Shown one piece after another: positions 34,344-43,447 of a stretch of 64,000 nucleotides of DNA; the first letter of the stretch is position 1; each line of letters opens with the position of its first letter. Position numbers and translations under genes: made by a program. The stretch is taken from assembly GCA_035570275.1 (NCBI GenBank), contig DATMNI010000148.1:1-64000 (forward strand), given 5' to 3'. The DNA comes from DATMNI01 sp035570275 (GTDB taxonomy: Bacteria; Acidobacteriota; Terriglobia; Bryobacterales; Bryobacteraceae). A model generated the notes under the pieces. The model made no database searches. It worked only from the letters and a program-made list of their open reading frames with translations, and was not told where the DNA came from.

Positions 34344-35136
34344 GATCTTCCATCTTGCGTTCCTCCACACGTACGGCGTGCTGGTAGCGCTGGCCTTTCT
34401 GACCGCGCTGTGGCTTGCCGGCCGCCTGGCCAGGCAGGCGAAACTGAACGCCGACGATGTGACCAACCTGGGGATCTACTGCGCCCTCTCCGCCATCGGC
34501 GGGGCCAAGGTGATGATGTTTTTGGTGGACTTTCGGTATTACAAGGAGCATCCCGCCGAGATCTTTTCGCTGAGCACACTACAGGCCGGCGGCGTGTTCT
34601 ATGGCGGCCTCATCGGCGCGCTGGCGGTTTCGGCCTGGTACCTGCGAAAGTCGCACCTGCCCGCGTTGCAGACGGCCGACGTCTTCGCGCCGGCCATCGC
34701 GCTGGGCCATGGCATCGGCCGTCTGGGCTGCTTTTCGGCCGGCTGTTGCTGGGGCGTGGAATGCCACCTGCCTTGGGCAGTCACATTCAGCGACCAGGTA
34801 GCCAAGGATGCGGTGGGTGTGCCGCTGGGTGTGCCGCTGCACCCCACGCAACTCTACGAGGCCTTCGCGGAGTTGGCGATTTTCGCCATCCTCTACTGGC
34901 GCATCCAGAAGCCGCACAAGGCGGGCGCGGTGATCAGCCTCTACCTGATGCTCTACTCCGCGGCGCGGTTTGTGGTGGAGTTCTTCCGGTACCACGAGCA
35001 GGGCAATCTGCTGGGCGGTCCGCTCGACACTTCGCAGTGGATCTCGGTGGCGCTGTTCCTGCTGGGCGCGGCCTATTTCGTCTCCGGCCGCAGTAGGACA
35101 GACGATCGCGTTTTGTCGACTGTCACCCGCCCGTGA
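34333..35136 (+). CDS. lgt: Prolipoprotein diacylglyceryl transferase
   Basis: 267 residues, seven hydrophobic segments. Signature HGIGRLGCFSAGCCWG with the essential His/Arg, GGVFYGGLIGAL, PLHPTQLYEA and ARFVVEFFRYHEQGN. It transfers diacylglycerol from phosphatidylglycerol to the lipobox cysteine. GGAAGG lies just ahead of the ATG, inside lspA. Two oddities: GVPLGVPLHPTQ carries an 11-bp tandem duplication next to a conserved motif, and the last 15 or so residues (SGRSRTDDRVLSTVTRP) plus the stop are encoded by a REP-like hairpin. Confidence 0.95.
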   Translation: MYPEIFHLAFLHTYGVLVALAFLTALWLAGRLARQAKLNADDVTNLGIYCALSAIGGAKVMMFLVDFRYYKEHPAEIFSLSTLQAGGVFYGGLIGALAVSAWYLRKSHLPALQTADVFAPAIALGHGIGRLGCFSAGCCWGVECHLPWAVTFSDQVAKDAVGVPLGVPLHPTQLYEAFAELAIFAILYWRIQKPHKAGAVISLYLMLYSAARFVVEFFRYHEQGNLLGGPLDTSQWISVALFLLGAAYFVSGRSRTDDRVLSTVTRP

Positions 35137-35180
35137 ATAGAGTGGCCGACAGACCACTGAAAAGCGATGGTCTGTCCTAC
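35093..35180. repeat. Paired REP-like hairpins (family D), locus 1
   Basis: First hairpin GTAGGACAGACGATCG..TTTTGTCGACTGTC (35093-35126), second in the opposite orientation, GACAGACCACTG..GATGGTCTGTCCTAC (35148-35180). Both begin with GTAG when read in their own orientation. The same pair is found at 43.27-43.45 kb in inverted order. A short tandem of ACTTCGATGGTC(G/C)GTCC follows to 35215. Confidence 0.7.
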
Positions 35181-35224
35181 TTCGATGGTCGGTCCCACTT
35201 CGATGGTCCGTCCACTTGGTCCAC

Positions 35225-35659
35225 TTACGCCCGGTACGTATCGGCGCGCCAATCCTTGACCGCTTTCTTGATGTCGCCCGCGGACAGGTTTTCCTTGGCC
35301 GCCCGCGCCGCCAGGGCGACGAACTCACCGTCGGAGGCGAATCGCAGACCGACGATCTGGCGGATGGTCAGCCGCGGGTCCAGCAGTTTGCCCGTCATCG
35401 CGAAGTGGCGCAAGTTCTCCTCGGCGCGGATGGCGCGGTCCTGAGCCTTCAGGGGGAAGGTGCGGGTGAAGACGAACAGCACCATCACGCCAAGGGTCAG
35501 CACCAGAATCAACGAGGCGCTGTAAATCCTGGCGTGGTCGCCCCACGATTCGTACAGGTTCACAACGGAGCCGATCAGCGTCAGCACCAGAATTCCGGGC
35601 AGGACGAAGTGGTACATCGGGACAAACTGTGTGTGATTTGCGAAGTTCTGTGTCGCCAT
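35225..35659 (-). CDS. DUF6526 small membrane protein
   Basis: 144 residues from ATG 35659. MATQNFANHTQFVPMYHFVLPGILVLTLIG is the typical DUF6526 start; two membrane segments follow, then a cytosolic helical part (RAIRAEENLRHFAMTGKLLDPRLTIRQIVGLRFASDGEFVALAARAAKE, shown here in family style). The frame is open 86 codons further upstream, but that part has poor composition and no family match. Function unknown. It is convergent with lgt. Confidence 0.8.
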   Translation of the reverse strand: MATQNFANHTQFVPMYHFVLPGILVLTLIGSVVNLYESWGDHARIYSASLILVLTLGVMVLFVFTRTFPLKAQDRAIRAEENLRHFAMTGKLLDPRLTIRQIVGLRFASDGEFVALAARAAKENLSAGDIKKAVKDWRADTYRA

Positions 35660-35970
35660 GTGAATGAATGGGTACTCCTCAGTACATAATAACCGCTCCG
35701 GGAAAGATCGGGCATTCCGAAAAGTGTCCGACATCGAACCGCGCCCCGGATCCCGCGATCTGCGCGGCGGCGTTTGCGCCAAAGGTCGACCTCGCCGGAC
35801 TACGACTCGCCGAGGCTCGGCTTGCTTTTCAGCGAACGTGGCTTCCCCCGGCCCGTCGCGCTCGCGCAATTCGAGCCAGATTCCCGTCCGAAATATGAGC
35901 AGCCCGTTCTGGGGCACCGGCCGTCAGCTTGTAATATATATGTCAGGCGTACTTACACGAGGAGGACAGA
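35660..35970. other. Intergenic region, no clear gene
   Basis: About 310 bp. A short plus-strand stretch reading DLAGLRLAEARLAFQRTWL looks faintly like a DUF202-type helix start but has no support. A likely ribosome binding site, GAGGAGGACAG, lies at 35959-35969 for the next gene. Confidence 0.35.
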
Positions 35971-37200
35971 ATGAGGAGGAATTCGGGCGTTCCAGTCTAT
36001 GTTGTTTGTCTCATCGCCGGCTGCGGTCTTTGGGCTCAGGATTGGCCGCAATGGCGAGGTCCCAACCGGGACGGCGAGATGCGCTTTAGTGAGCCGAAGG
36101 CTTGGCCTGCGACGTTGACCACCAAATGGAAAGTCCCGGTTGGAGACGGCTACGCGTCGCCGATCTTCGCAGGAGGCCGTATCCTCCAATTCGCGCGCCA
36201 GGGGGAAAATGAGGTTGCTATGAGCCTCGACCCGGAGAGCGGCAAGATTCTTTGGCGGCAGAGCTATCCCGCGCCTTACGAGCCCGTTCAATCGGCCGCC
36301 CGCCATGGTAAAGGTCCGAAGTCGACACCTCTCTATTACGACGGGAAACTTTATACCTTCGGCATATCCGGGATTCTCTCGTCCTTCGACGCCGCCACCG
36401 GCAAAGTCGAATGGAGGAAGGAGTACACCAAAGATTTCAAGGGTACCTGGCCGCAATTCGGGACATCCATGTCGCCGGTTTCCGGCGATGGGCTCATCGT
36501 GGCGTTGATCGGTACCAACGATGACGGTGCCATAGCCGCCTACCAGGCGAAATCCGGCGCTCAAAAATGGATTTGGAAGGGTGACGGCCCGGCTTACGCT
36601 TCCCCTGTGATCGTCGAGATCGGAGGCGTGAAGCAGGTGGTCACGCTCACGCAGAAGTATGCCGTAGGCCTTTCCCTGGCATCTGGCGACTTGTTGTGGC
36701 GGATCGATTTCCCGGGGCGAAGCGGCATGAATATACCTACTCCGCTTCGATTCGGTCAGCGGCTGATCCTGGCGGGCGACCCCGGAACCATGCTGCTTCA
36801 GGTGAACCAGACGGACAAATCCTGGACGGCGGAGAAGGCGTGGCAGATTACCGAGCTCACGATGCGTTTCAGTTCCCCGGTGCAAAAGGGCAATCTGATT
36901 TTCGGATTTTCCAACCGCAACAGCGGGATGTTTTTCTGCGTCGACGCCGAGGGAGGGAAGACGGTTTGGACCAGCCCTCCGCGGCAAGGGGACAATGCCG
37001 TGGTCTTGATATCGGGAGATCTACTGTTCTTGTTGAAGGATAGCGCCGAGTTGATCATCGCCCGGGCAAGCGGGAACGGGTTCGAGCCGCTGCACCGCTA
37101 CCAGGTAGCCGACAGCGCAACTTACGCCAACCCTCTCATGCTGGCCAAGGGAATCGTGATCAAGGACGACACTACACTGTCGTATTTGAACTGGGAGTAA
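35971..37200 (+). CDS. Secreted PQQ-like beta-propeller protein
   Basis: 409 residues with a signal peptide (VYVVCLIAGCGLWAQ). DWPQWRGPNRDG is the common opening of acidobacterial and planctomycete outer-membrane PQQ-binding-like proteins. Repeated blade motifs: LDPESGKILWRQSY, FDAATGKVEWRKEY, YQAKSGAQKWIWKG, LSLASGDLLWRID and VDAEGGKTVWTS. The propeller probably binds protein or ligand rather than PQQ; no enzyme residues are identifiable. Strong GAGGAGGACAG ribosome binding site. Monocistronic. Confidence 0.9.
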   Translation: MRRNSGVPVYVVCLIAGCGLWAQDWPQWRGPNRDGEMRFSEPKAWPATLTTKWKVPVGDGYASPIFAGGRILQFARQGENEVAMSLDPESGKILWRQSYPAPYEPVQSAARHGKGPKSTPLYYDGKLYTFGISGILSSFDAATGKVEWRKEYTKDFKGTWPQFGTSMSPVSGDGLIVALIGTNDDGAIAAYQAKSGAQKWIWKGDGPAYASPVIVEIGGVKQVVTLTQKYAVGLSLASGDLLWRIDFPGRSGMNIPTPLRFGQRLILAGDPGTMLLQVNQTDKSWTAEKAWQITELTMRFSSPVQKGNLIFGFSNRNSGMFFCVDAEGGKTVWTSPPRQGDNAVVLISGDLLFLLKDSAELIIARASGNGFEPLHRYQVADSATYANPLMLAKGIVIKDDTTLSYLNWE

Positions 37201-37290
37201 CTCTCGAGACTACCAGGATCCGTATGATCGTCGGGAGTCCGCGCGCCTCGCCGCACCGGCCCGTCGAACGGTCACAGACCGGCTATCGTC

Positions 37291-38700
37291 TCACTGCCAT
37301 CCTCCGCCGAGCGCCTTGTAAAGCTGCACTACGGTCAGGATTTCCTCCAGCCGAATCCCGGCCAGGTTGAGCTGCGCCTGAAACAGGTCGCGATCGGCAT
37401 CCAGAGCGTTGAGCTGCGTATCCACGCCTCCGCGATAGCGCAGGTAGGCCAGGCGCAGGCGGTCCTCCAACGCGGTCACGAGAGCCTCCTGCTTCTCCCG
37501 GCTTTCCCGCACGCGCTGATGGGCGATCAGCGCGTCGGAGACTTCCCTAAATGCGGTTTGAATCGTCCTCTCGTATTGAACCAGCGCGCGGTCGCGTTCG
37601 GCCTCGGTGAGCTTGACGGTGGATTTGATCCGGCCGGCCGTGAAAATCGGCTGCGTAACCTCTGGCACGAGACTCCACGTGCTGTGCGCTCCGCTGAACA
37701 AACTCGACAATTGCGTGCTGGCTCCTCCCAGAGCTCCGCTGAGACTCAACTGCGGAAAGTAGGCTGCCCGCGCCACGCCGATCTCGGCATTGGCAGCGAT
37801 GAGATCCTGCTCCGCGGCCCGGATGTCGGGACGGCGTTCCAGCAAGGCTGATGTCAAGCCGGCGGGAACTTCCGGCGGCAGGCCCTGTTCGGTGAAGCTT
37901 TTTCCACGCGCCACACTACCGGGATTTTCCCCGAGCAGGAGGCTGATCTGATTCTCTGTCTGCTCGATCTGCTGCTGTATGCCGGGGATGGTTTCGTCGG
38001 CCGTGTATACGAGTTGTTCGGCTTGGCGCAGATCCAGCAGGGTCGAGACTCCCCCCGTCTGGCGCGACCTGGTCAACGCCAGGGACTCCTGACGCGTCTG
38101 CAGAGTGCGCCGGGAGATGTCGAGCGTGTAGTCGAGTTCGCGCAGCGTCAGGTAAGCTGTGGCCACGTCGCTGACCAGCGTGGTCACTACGGCCTGGCGG
38201 TTCTCCTCCGCGCTTAAGAGATTGGCGCGCGCCGCTTCGGTGGCGCGCCGCAGCCTGCCCCAAATATCGATTTCAAACGACAGCAACTGCAGCGCGGCAG
38301 ATCCGAAATTGCGATTCTGCGAGGGCAGAAGCGCGGCCGGTATGGGGGTGGCGCCGTCGCGCGAAACACGGTTGATCTCCACGCTGCCGCTGGCGCCGAA
38401 GTTTGGAAACTGATTGGAACGCGTGATTCCAAGATTGGCGCGCGCTTCTTCGACACGCGCGACGGCGTCCCGCAGGTCGTAGTTCCGCTCCAATGCCTTG
38501 CGAATCAGATCTTGCAGGCTTTCGTCTTTGAAGACTTCGAACCACTTGAGGTCGGCGATGGCGGCGCCCTGCGACGGTGGCAGCGGGTCCGGCGCGCGAA
38601 AGGTCGCGGGAACCGCAATCGCGGGACGCTTGTAAACCGGACCGACGACGCAACCCGCCGAGAGGCCCGCTATCAGGATCAGGAACGTTCGCGCGCGCAT
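37291..38700 (-). CDS. RND efflux outer-membrane factor (OprM/NodT family)
   Basis: 469 residues from ATG 38700. Lipobox LSAGC near residue 17 marks a lipoprotein. Two OEP repeats: DLRDAVARVEEARANLGITRSNQFPNFG and a second start around RPDIRAAEQDLIAANAEIGVARAAYFPQLSLSGALGG, a NodT-family hallmark. It forms the outer-membrane channel for the pump encoded directly upstream (2-bp gap). The frame stays open upstream into the pump gene, but those codons are in another frame of a real gene, so I rejected the longer start. Confidence 0.93.
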   Translation of the reverse strand: MRARTFLILIAGLSAGCVVGPVYKRPAIAVPATFRAPDPLPPSQGAAIADLKWFEVFKDESLQDLIRKALERNYDLRDAVARVEEARANLGITRSNQFPNFGASGSVEINRVSRDGATPIPAALLPSQNRNFGSAALQLLSFEIDIWGRLRRATEAARANLLSAEENRQAVVTTLVSDVATAYLTLRELDYTLDISRRTLQTRQESLALTRSRQTGGVSTLLDLRQAEQLVYTADETIPGIQQQIEQTENQISLLLGENPGSVARGKSFTEQGLPPEVPAGLTSALLERRPDIRAAEQDLIAANAEIGVARAAYFPQLSLSGALGGASTQLSSLFSGAHSTWSLVPEVTQPIFTAGRIKSTVKLTEAERDRALVQYERTIQTAFREVSDALIAHQRVRESREKQEALVTALEDRLRLAYLRYRGGVDTQLNALDADRDLFQAQLNLAGIRLEEILTVVQLYKALGGGWQ

Positions 38701-38702
38701 GG

Positions 38703-41700
38703 TCAGTCTCCCTCCCCGGGCAGGGGCTGTGCTGGAAGCAAGGGTACAATCGGGCGCACCGTTGCCCCCGAAACCTTCTCGACCAGGTAAAAAACCGCGG
38801 GGACCAGGAAGATACCGATGCCGCTTGCCGCCGCCATCCCGCCGATTACCGTGGTGCCCATGATCTGCCGCGCCACCGCGCCGGCCCCGCTGGCGGTCCA
38901 CAACGGCACGCACCCCAGGATGAAAGCGAACGACGTCATGAGGATGGGCCGCAGGCGCAGCCGCGCGCCCTCCATGGCAGCCTCCGCCAGCGGTCTTCCT
39001 TTCTCGAATTCGTCCTTGGCAAACTCCACGATCAGGATCGCATTCTTGGCGGCTAATCCGATGAGCATCACCAGTCCGATTTGGGAGTACACGTCGCTCT
39101 CGATTTGCACCATGTATGGCGGCACAAAATAGCCCATCAGTGTGCGGCGAAGCCACAAAACGCCGAAAGCGCCGAATACCGCCACCGGCGTGCTGAGCAG
39201 CACGCTGAACGGCAGGCTCCAGCTTTCATAGAGCGCGGCCAGAATCAGAAATACGAACAGCAGGGAGAATCCGAAGATGACCGACGAAGATACCCCCTCC
39301 TGGGCTTTCTTCTCCTGGAAAGACATGCCGGAGTAATCGAAGCCCATCTGCACCGGCATGGTTTGAGCGAAGGTTTCTTCCAGCGCCTTCATCGCCTGGT
39401 TCGTGCTGTAGCCCGGGGCCGCGCCGCCGTTGAGTTGCGCGGACCGGTATTCGTTGAAGCGCATCGTGAACTCCGGTCCGCTGCGCGATTCAAACCGGGT
39501 CAGGGCGGACAATGGGACCATCTCACCGGCAGCGTTCCTCACATAGAACTGGCCGACGTTCTCAGGCTTCGTTCGGTAATCGCCTTCGGCTTCGACGTAA
39601 ACCTGCCACTGGCGTCCGAAGCGATTGAAGTAGTTGATGAACAGCCCGCCCATGAAGGCCTGAATGGTCCGGTATACGTCGTTGATGGCGACGCCCTGCT
39701 TGATCACCTTATCGCGATCGACGGTGATGAATTGCTGCGGCACGCTCGGCAGGAACGTGGTGCTGAGGCTGCCGATCTCCGGGCGTTTGCGGGCGGCGGC
39801 CATAAAGGTGTTCAGGTTGTCCGACAGGAATTTCACGTCGCCGCCTGACCGATCCTCCAGAATGAAGGTGAACCCGCCGGACGTTCCGACTCCCGGAATC
39901 GCCGGCGGCGAGAAACCGAAAGCCACGGTTTCCGGGATCTTGCTGAATTCCGCGTTCAGCCGTGTCTTGATCTCCTGGAACTGCTCGGCTCGCGTTTTTC
40001 GGTCGCCCCATTCCTTCATGCTGATAAACCCGAACGCGTTGTAGCTGGTTCGGACCAGGCTGAGCAGGCTGAACCCAGAGATGGTGGTGACGTGCTCCAC
40101 GCCAGGTATCGTGGAGGCGACCTTCTGTATTTTCGCGACCACCTCTTCGGTTCGCTCCAGCGAAGCCGCGTTGGGAAGCTGGACATTGATGTAAAAGTAG
40201 CCCTGGTCTTCGTCCGGCACAAAACTGGTTGGCAGCTTGCCACCGATCCACACGCCGGCCACGGCGAAACCGGCCAGAAGAACCAGCGCGAACGAACTCT
40301 TGTGAACCAGCGCGCCGGAGATGCGCACGTAGCCATTGGTTGCCCGCCCGAACGACCGGTTGAACCAGCCGAAGAATCGCGCCAGGAGCCCTTTGCTCTC
40401 CTTTCTCGGCTTCAGGAGGAGCGCCGCGAGCGCGGGGCTGAGCGAGAGCGCGTTAAATGCCGACAGGATCACCGAAATCGCAATGGTCACCGCGAACTGT
40501 TGATAAAGCCGGCCGGTGATGCCTGGAATGAACGCGGTCGGAATGAAGACCGCGGAAAGCACCAGCGCGATTCCCACCACCGGGCCGGAGATCTCCTCCA
40601 TGGCCTTCAGGGCCGCTTCTTTCGGGGCCAGGCCGTCCTCGATGTGCCGCTCCACGGCTTCCACCACTACGATGGCATCGTCCACCACCAGTCCAATGGC
40701 CAGCACCAGACCGAACAGAGAAAGCGTGTTGATGCTGAAGCCGAATAGCGGAAAGAAAATGAACGTGCCGACCAGCGATACCGGTACCGCCAGCAGTGGA
40801 ATCAGCGTGGAACGCCAACCCTGCAGGAAGAGGTAGACGACCGCCACCACAAGAGCGATGGCAATGAGGAGCGTCTGGACAATCTCCTTAATTCCCTCGT
40901 TCACGGCGCGCGTGGTATCGATCGGTACCGAGTAGTCAACGTCGTCGGGAAAGCGCTGTTTGGATTCTTCGAAGAGCTTCTTGACGCCGGCGGCGGTATC
41001 GACGGCGTTCGACCCCGGCAACTGATAGACCGCGATCACGGCGCTAGGCTTTCCGTCGAGGTGTCCGGTGATGCTGTAGTCCTGCGAGCCCAACTCCACC
41101 CTGGCCACGTCCCGCACCCGCACAATTCCCGTGTCGGCAGTCTCGCGAACCACGATCTGCTCGAACTCCTCCGCCGAGGTCAGACGGCCTTGCGCGCGTA
41201 CTGAATAGGTGAAAGGCTGGCCCTTCGGAATCGGTTCGCTGCCCACCTGCCCGGCGGGGTTGACGGTGTTTTGCGTCTGAATGGCGGAGACAATCTCCGG
41301 AACGGTGATCTGCAGCTTCGCCAGTTGGTCCGGCTTCACCCAGAGGCGCATAGCGTACTGCCCGGAGCCGAATACCTGAACGCTGCCGACGCCCTTCACG
41401 CGAGTCAGCGGGTCAGCCAGGTTGATATAGGCGTAGTTGGCCAGGAACCTGGCGTCATAAGTGCTCTTGGGCGAGTTCAGGGAGACCAGCATCAGCGGCG
41501 CCAGCGTGGATTTCTGGACAGTGACGCCGTAATTAGTGACGTCCGCGGGGAGTTGCGACGCAGCCTGCGTCTCCCGGCTTTGCGCAAGAATCAAATCCGT
41601 ATTCGGGTCGGTGGCCACGTCGAAATCGACGATCATCCGCATCTGGCCGTTGGCGGTGGCGTTGAGGGAGTACATGTAGTTCATGTTGTCCACGCCGCTC

Positions 41701-41906
41701 ATCTGTTGCTCGATAGGGGTCGCCACCGATTGCTCGACGGTCTGGGCGTCCGCGCCAACATAAATTGCGGAGACCTGAATTTCGGGCGGCGCAATCTGGG
41801 GAAACTGGGCCACCGGCAGGCCCACAACCGCGACGGCGCCTACAATCACGGTGAAAATGGCGATGACCATCGCCACGATCGGACGGTTGATGAAGAATTT
41901 CGACAT
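38703..41906 (-). CDS. RND multidrug efflux permease (HAE1, AcrB/MexF-like)
   Basis: 1067 residues. FFINRPIVAMVIAIFTVIVGAVAVVGLPVAQFPQIAPPEIQV opens TM1 and the porter domain; QSVATPIEQQMSGVDNMNYM is the first porter motif. GLVLAIGLVVDDAIVVVEAVERH contains the paired aspartates of the TM4 proton relay, and the C-terminal half ends with MEGARLRLRPILMTSFAFILGCVPLW. Proton-driven export of drugs or other small molecules from the inner membrane, in a tripartite complex with the neighbouring adaptor and channel. Complete and typical length. Confidence 0.95.
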   Translation of the reverse strand: MSKFFINRPIVAMVIAIFTVIVGAVAVVGLPVAQFPQIAPPEIQVSAIYVGADAQTVEQSVATPIEQQMSGVDNMNYMYSLNATANGQMRMIVDFDVATDPNTDLILAQSRETQAASQLPADVTNYGVTVQKSTLAPLMLVSLNSPKSTYDARFLANYAYINLADPLTRVKGVGSVQVFGSGQYAMRLWVKPDQLAKLQITVPEIVSAIQTQNTVNPAGQVGSEPIPKGQPFTYSVRAQGRLTSAEEFEQIVVRETADTGIVRVRDVARVELGSQDYSITGHLDGKPSAVIAVYQLPGSNAVDTAAGVKKLFEESKQRFPDDVDYSVPIDTTRAVNEGIKEIVQTLLIAIALVVAVVYLFLQGWRSTLIPLLAVPVSLVGTFIFFPLFGFSINTLSLFGLVLAIGLVVDDAIVVVEAVERHIEDGLAPKEAALKAMEEISGPVVGIALVLSAVFIPTAFIPGITGRLYQQFAVTIAISVILSAFNALSLSPALAALLLKPRKESKGLLARFFGWFNRSFGRATNGYVRISGALVHKSSFALVLLAGFAVAGVWIGGKLPTSFVPDEDQGYFYINVQLPNAASLERTEEVVAKIQKVASTIPGVEHVTTISGFSLLSLVRTSYNAFGFISMKEWGDRKTRAEQFQEIKTRLNAEFSKIPETVAFGFSPPAIPGVGTSGGFTFILEDRSGGDVKFLSDNLNTFMAAARKRPEIGSLSTTFLPSVPQQFITVDRDKVIKQGVAINDVYRTIQAFMGGLFINYFNRFGRQWQVYVEAEGDYRTKPENVGQFYVRNAAGEMVPLSALTRFESRSGPEFTMRFNEYRSAQLNGGAAPGYSTNQAMKALEETFAQTMPVQMGFDYSGMSFQEKKAQEGVSSSVIFGFSLLFVFLILAALYESWSLPFSVLLSTPVAVFGAFGVLWLRRTLMGYFVPPYMVQIESDVYSQIGLVMLIGLAAKNAILIVEFAKDEFEKGRPLAEAAMEGARLRLRPILMTSFAFILGCVPLWTASGAGAVARQIMGTTVIGGMAAASGIGIFLVPAVFYLVEKVSGATVRPIVPLLPAQPLPGEGD

Positions 41907-41912
41907 CGCGGG

Positions 41913-43205
41913 TCACCTCGCTGCGAACGGCTTCGGATTGACTTGCATTCCCTGCCGGACCTTTTGCAAGCCTTCGACGATTACATGATCGCCCGGTTTG
42001 ACGCCGTCGCGAACGATCCAATCATGGTCAATAGTTTCGCCGAGGCTCACGGCGTGAATCGCCACCTTGTTGCTGCCGTCCACCACGGCAACCTGTTGGG
42101 TGCCCTGGAGGTCGATCACCGCCTGTTGTGGAATCAGCAGAGCTCCCTGCCGGGTCTGGGTTGAAGTTCGTATTCTTCCGTACTGGCCAGGACGCAGGAT
42201 ATTGTTAGGATTAGGGAACAGTCCCGCCAGACGGATAGCTCCTGTCCGGACGTCAACTTGGCGGTCCGCGAAATAGAACTTGCCTTTGTGCGGATAAATA
42301 ATCCCATCGGCGAGAATCAACTCGAGATTCAGCAGGTTCTCGGCGGCCCGCCGTTTTTCGAACGTTGGAAAGCGGCGCGTATATTCCAGATATTCCTGCT
42401 CGCTGGCGGTGAAGTAGACCTTGATCGGATCAACCGTGGAGACCGTCGTGATGGCGCCGCTCGCCGGACTCACCAGCGCCCCGACTTGTAACTGCGCGAT
42501 TCCCGGGATGCCGTCAATCGGGGATGTGAGCCGGGTGAATCCAAGATTAATGCGCGCGGTCTCGGAGGCGGCCTTGGCGGACGCGACGGCGGCAGTGGAG
42601 GCCGTAATCTGAGCCCTGGCGGTTTCCACCTGAGCCCTGGCCGCCTGAAGCTGGGCCTTGGCAGCCAAATTATTCTGCAATGCGTTGTCGAGATCCTGCT
42701 GGGTGATCGCCTGCTGCCGCGCCAGCGGCGTGTAGCGTTCCACGTCGAGTTGAACCCGGCCTTGATTGGCCTCCGCGACCGCCACCTGCGCTTCCGCCAG
42801 AGCTAATTGCGCGCGCGCCTGCTCCACCTGGCCCTGCGATTGTTCAAGCTGACCTTGCGCCTGGTCGAGCGCCGCCTGGAAGGGGCGGGGATCGATTTGA
42901 AACAGCAGTTGGCCGCTCTTCACGAACGACCCCTCCGTGTAGGACTGCTGTGTGAGGTAGCCCGCAACTTGAGCCTTGATGTCGGCATTGACAAGGCCAT
43001 CGAGAGTGCCGATCCACTCCTTGTAAAGTGGGACGTCTTTCTGGACAACTTCCGCGACTTGCACGCTGGGCGGGTCGGGCGGTTTGGCCGCCGAGGTTGC
43101 CTTCGAGCAACCGGCCGCGATCAGCAGGGTTGTGATGATCAGACAGGCTGCCGCCCACTGGAGAATTCCTCGTGGAGCCGAATTCAGACGATTCGCAACA
43201 GACAT
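41913..43205 (-). CDS. RND efflux periplasmic adaptor (AcrA/MexA-like)
   Basis: 430 residues. Lipoprotein-like start (ITTLLIAAGCSK). PLYKEWIGTLDGLVNADIKAQVAGYLTQQSYTEGSFVKSGQLLFQID is the lipoyl half; an alanine- and glutamine-rich coiled coil follows (about residues 110-215), then INLGFTRLTSPIDGIPG and the barrel and membrane-proximal domains. First gene of the three-gene RND operon; 6-bp gap to the permease. GAGGAGAGG precedes the ATG. No dedicated regulator is adjacent, although a NarL-type pair lies 1.5 kb upstream. Confidence 0.94.
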   Translation of the reverse strand: MSVANRLNSAPRGILQWAAACLIITTLLIAAGCSKATSAAKPPDPPSVQVAEVVQKDVPLYKEWIGTLDGLVNADIKAQVAGYLTQQSYTEGSFVKSGQLLFQIDPRPFQAALDQAQGQLEQSQGQVEQARAQLALAEAQVAVAEANQGRVQLDVERYTPLARQQAITQQDLDNALQNNLAAKAQLQAARAQVETARAQITASTAAVASAKAASETARINLGFTRLTSPIDGIPGIAQLQVGALVSPASGAITTVSTVDPIKVYFTASEQEYLEYTRRFPTFEKRRAAENLLNLELILADGIIYPHKGKFYFADRQVDVRTGAIRLAGLFPNPNNILRPGQYGRIRTSTQTRQGALLIPQQAVIDLQGTQQVAVVDGSNKVAIHAVSLGETIDHDWIVRDGVKPGDHVIVEGLQKVRQGMQVNPKPFAAR

Positions 43206-43270
43206 AAGTACCTCTCCTCTCGCGTGGTTTGGTGATGTTTGTTACAGCATACCGCGGTGAACACGGCCCA

Positions 43271-43447
43271 AGTGGGACAGACCATCGCTTTCCGTGGTCT
43301 GTTGGGATGGGCGTTCCCGCCCGCGAAACTTCATGAAAAACCACACCAGGCTCCGGGAGATTCCCGATGGGCGAGGTGGTTTTTCGACCCTGTCTTGCCG
43401 CAATCCCCCGGGGTGACAGACGACAAGAAACGATCGTCTGTCCCACC
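43271..43447. repeat. Paired REP-like hairpins (family D), locus 2
   Basis: GGGACAGACCATCGCTTTCC..GTGGTCTGT and, about 130 bp later, GTGACAGACGACAAG..CGATCGTCTGTCCCAC. Same two hairpins as 35.1 kb in inverted order, with extra DNA between them. It occupies the region in front of the efflux operon and the 3' end of the STAS-like gene. Confidence 0.7.

Noticed and set aside
35660..35917. N-terminal extension of the DUF6526 gene
   Set aside because: Eighty-six arginine-rich codons without family match; the family start MATQNFANHTQF fits the ATG at 35659.
38701..39156. Longer start for the OprM-like gene
   Set aside because: These codons lie in an alternative frame of the RND permease gene and lack the lipobox start found at 38700.
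42844..43440. Full-length extension of the STAS gene
   Set aside because: The extension overlaps the efflux adaptor in another frame and its composition is not protein-like; recorded instead as a lost stop.
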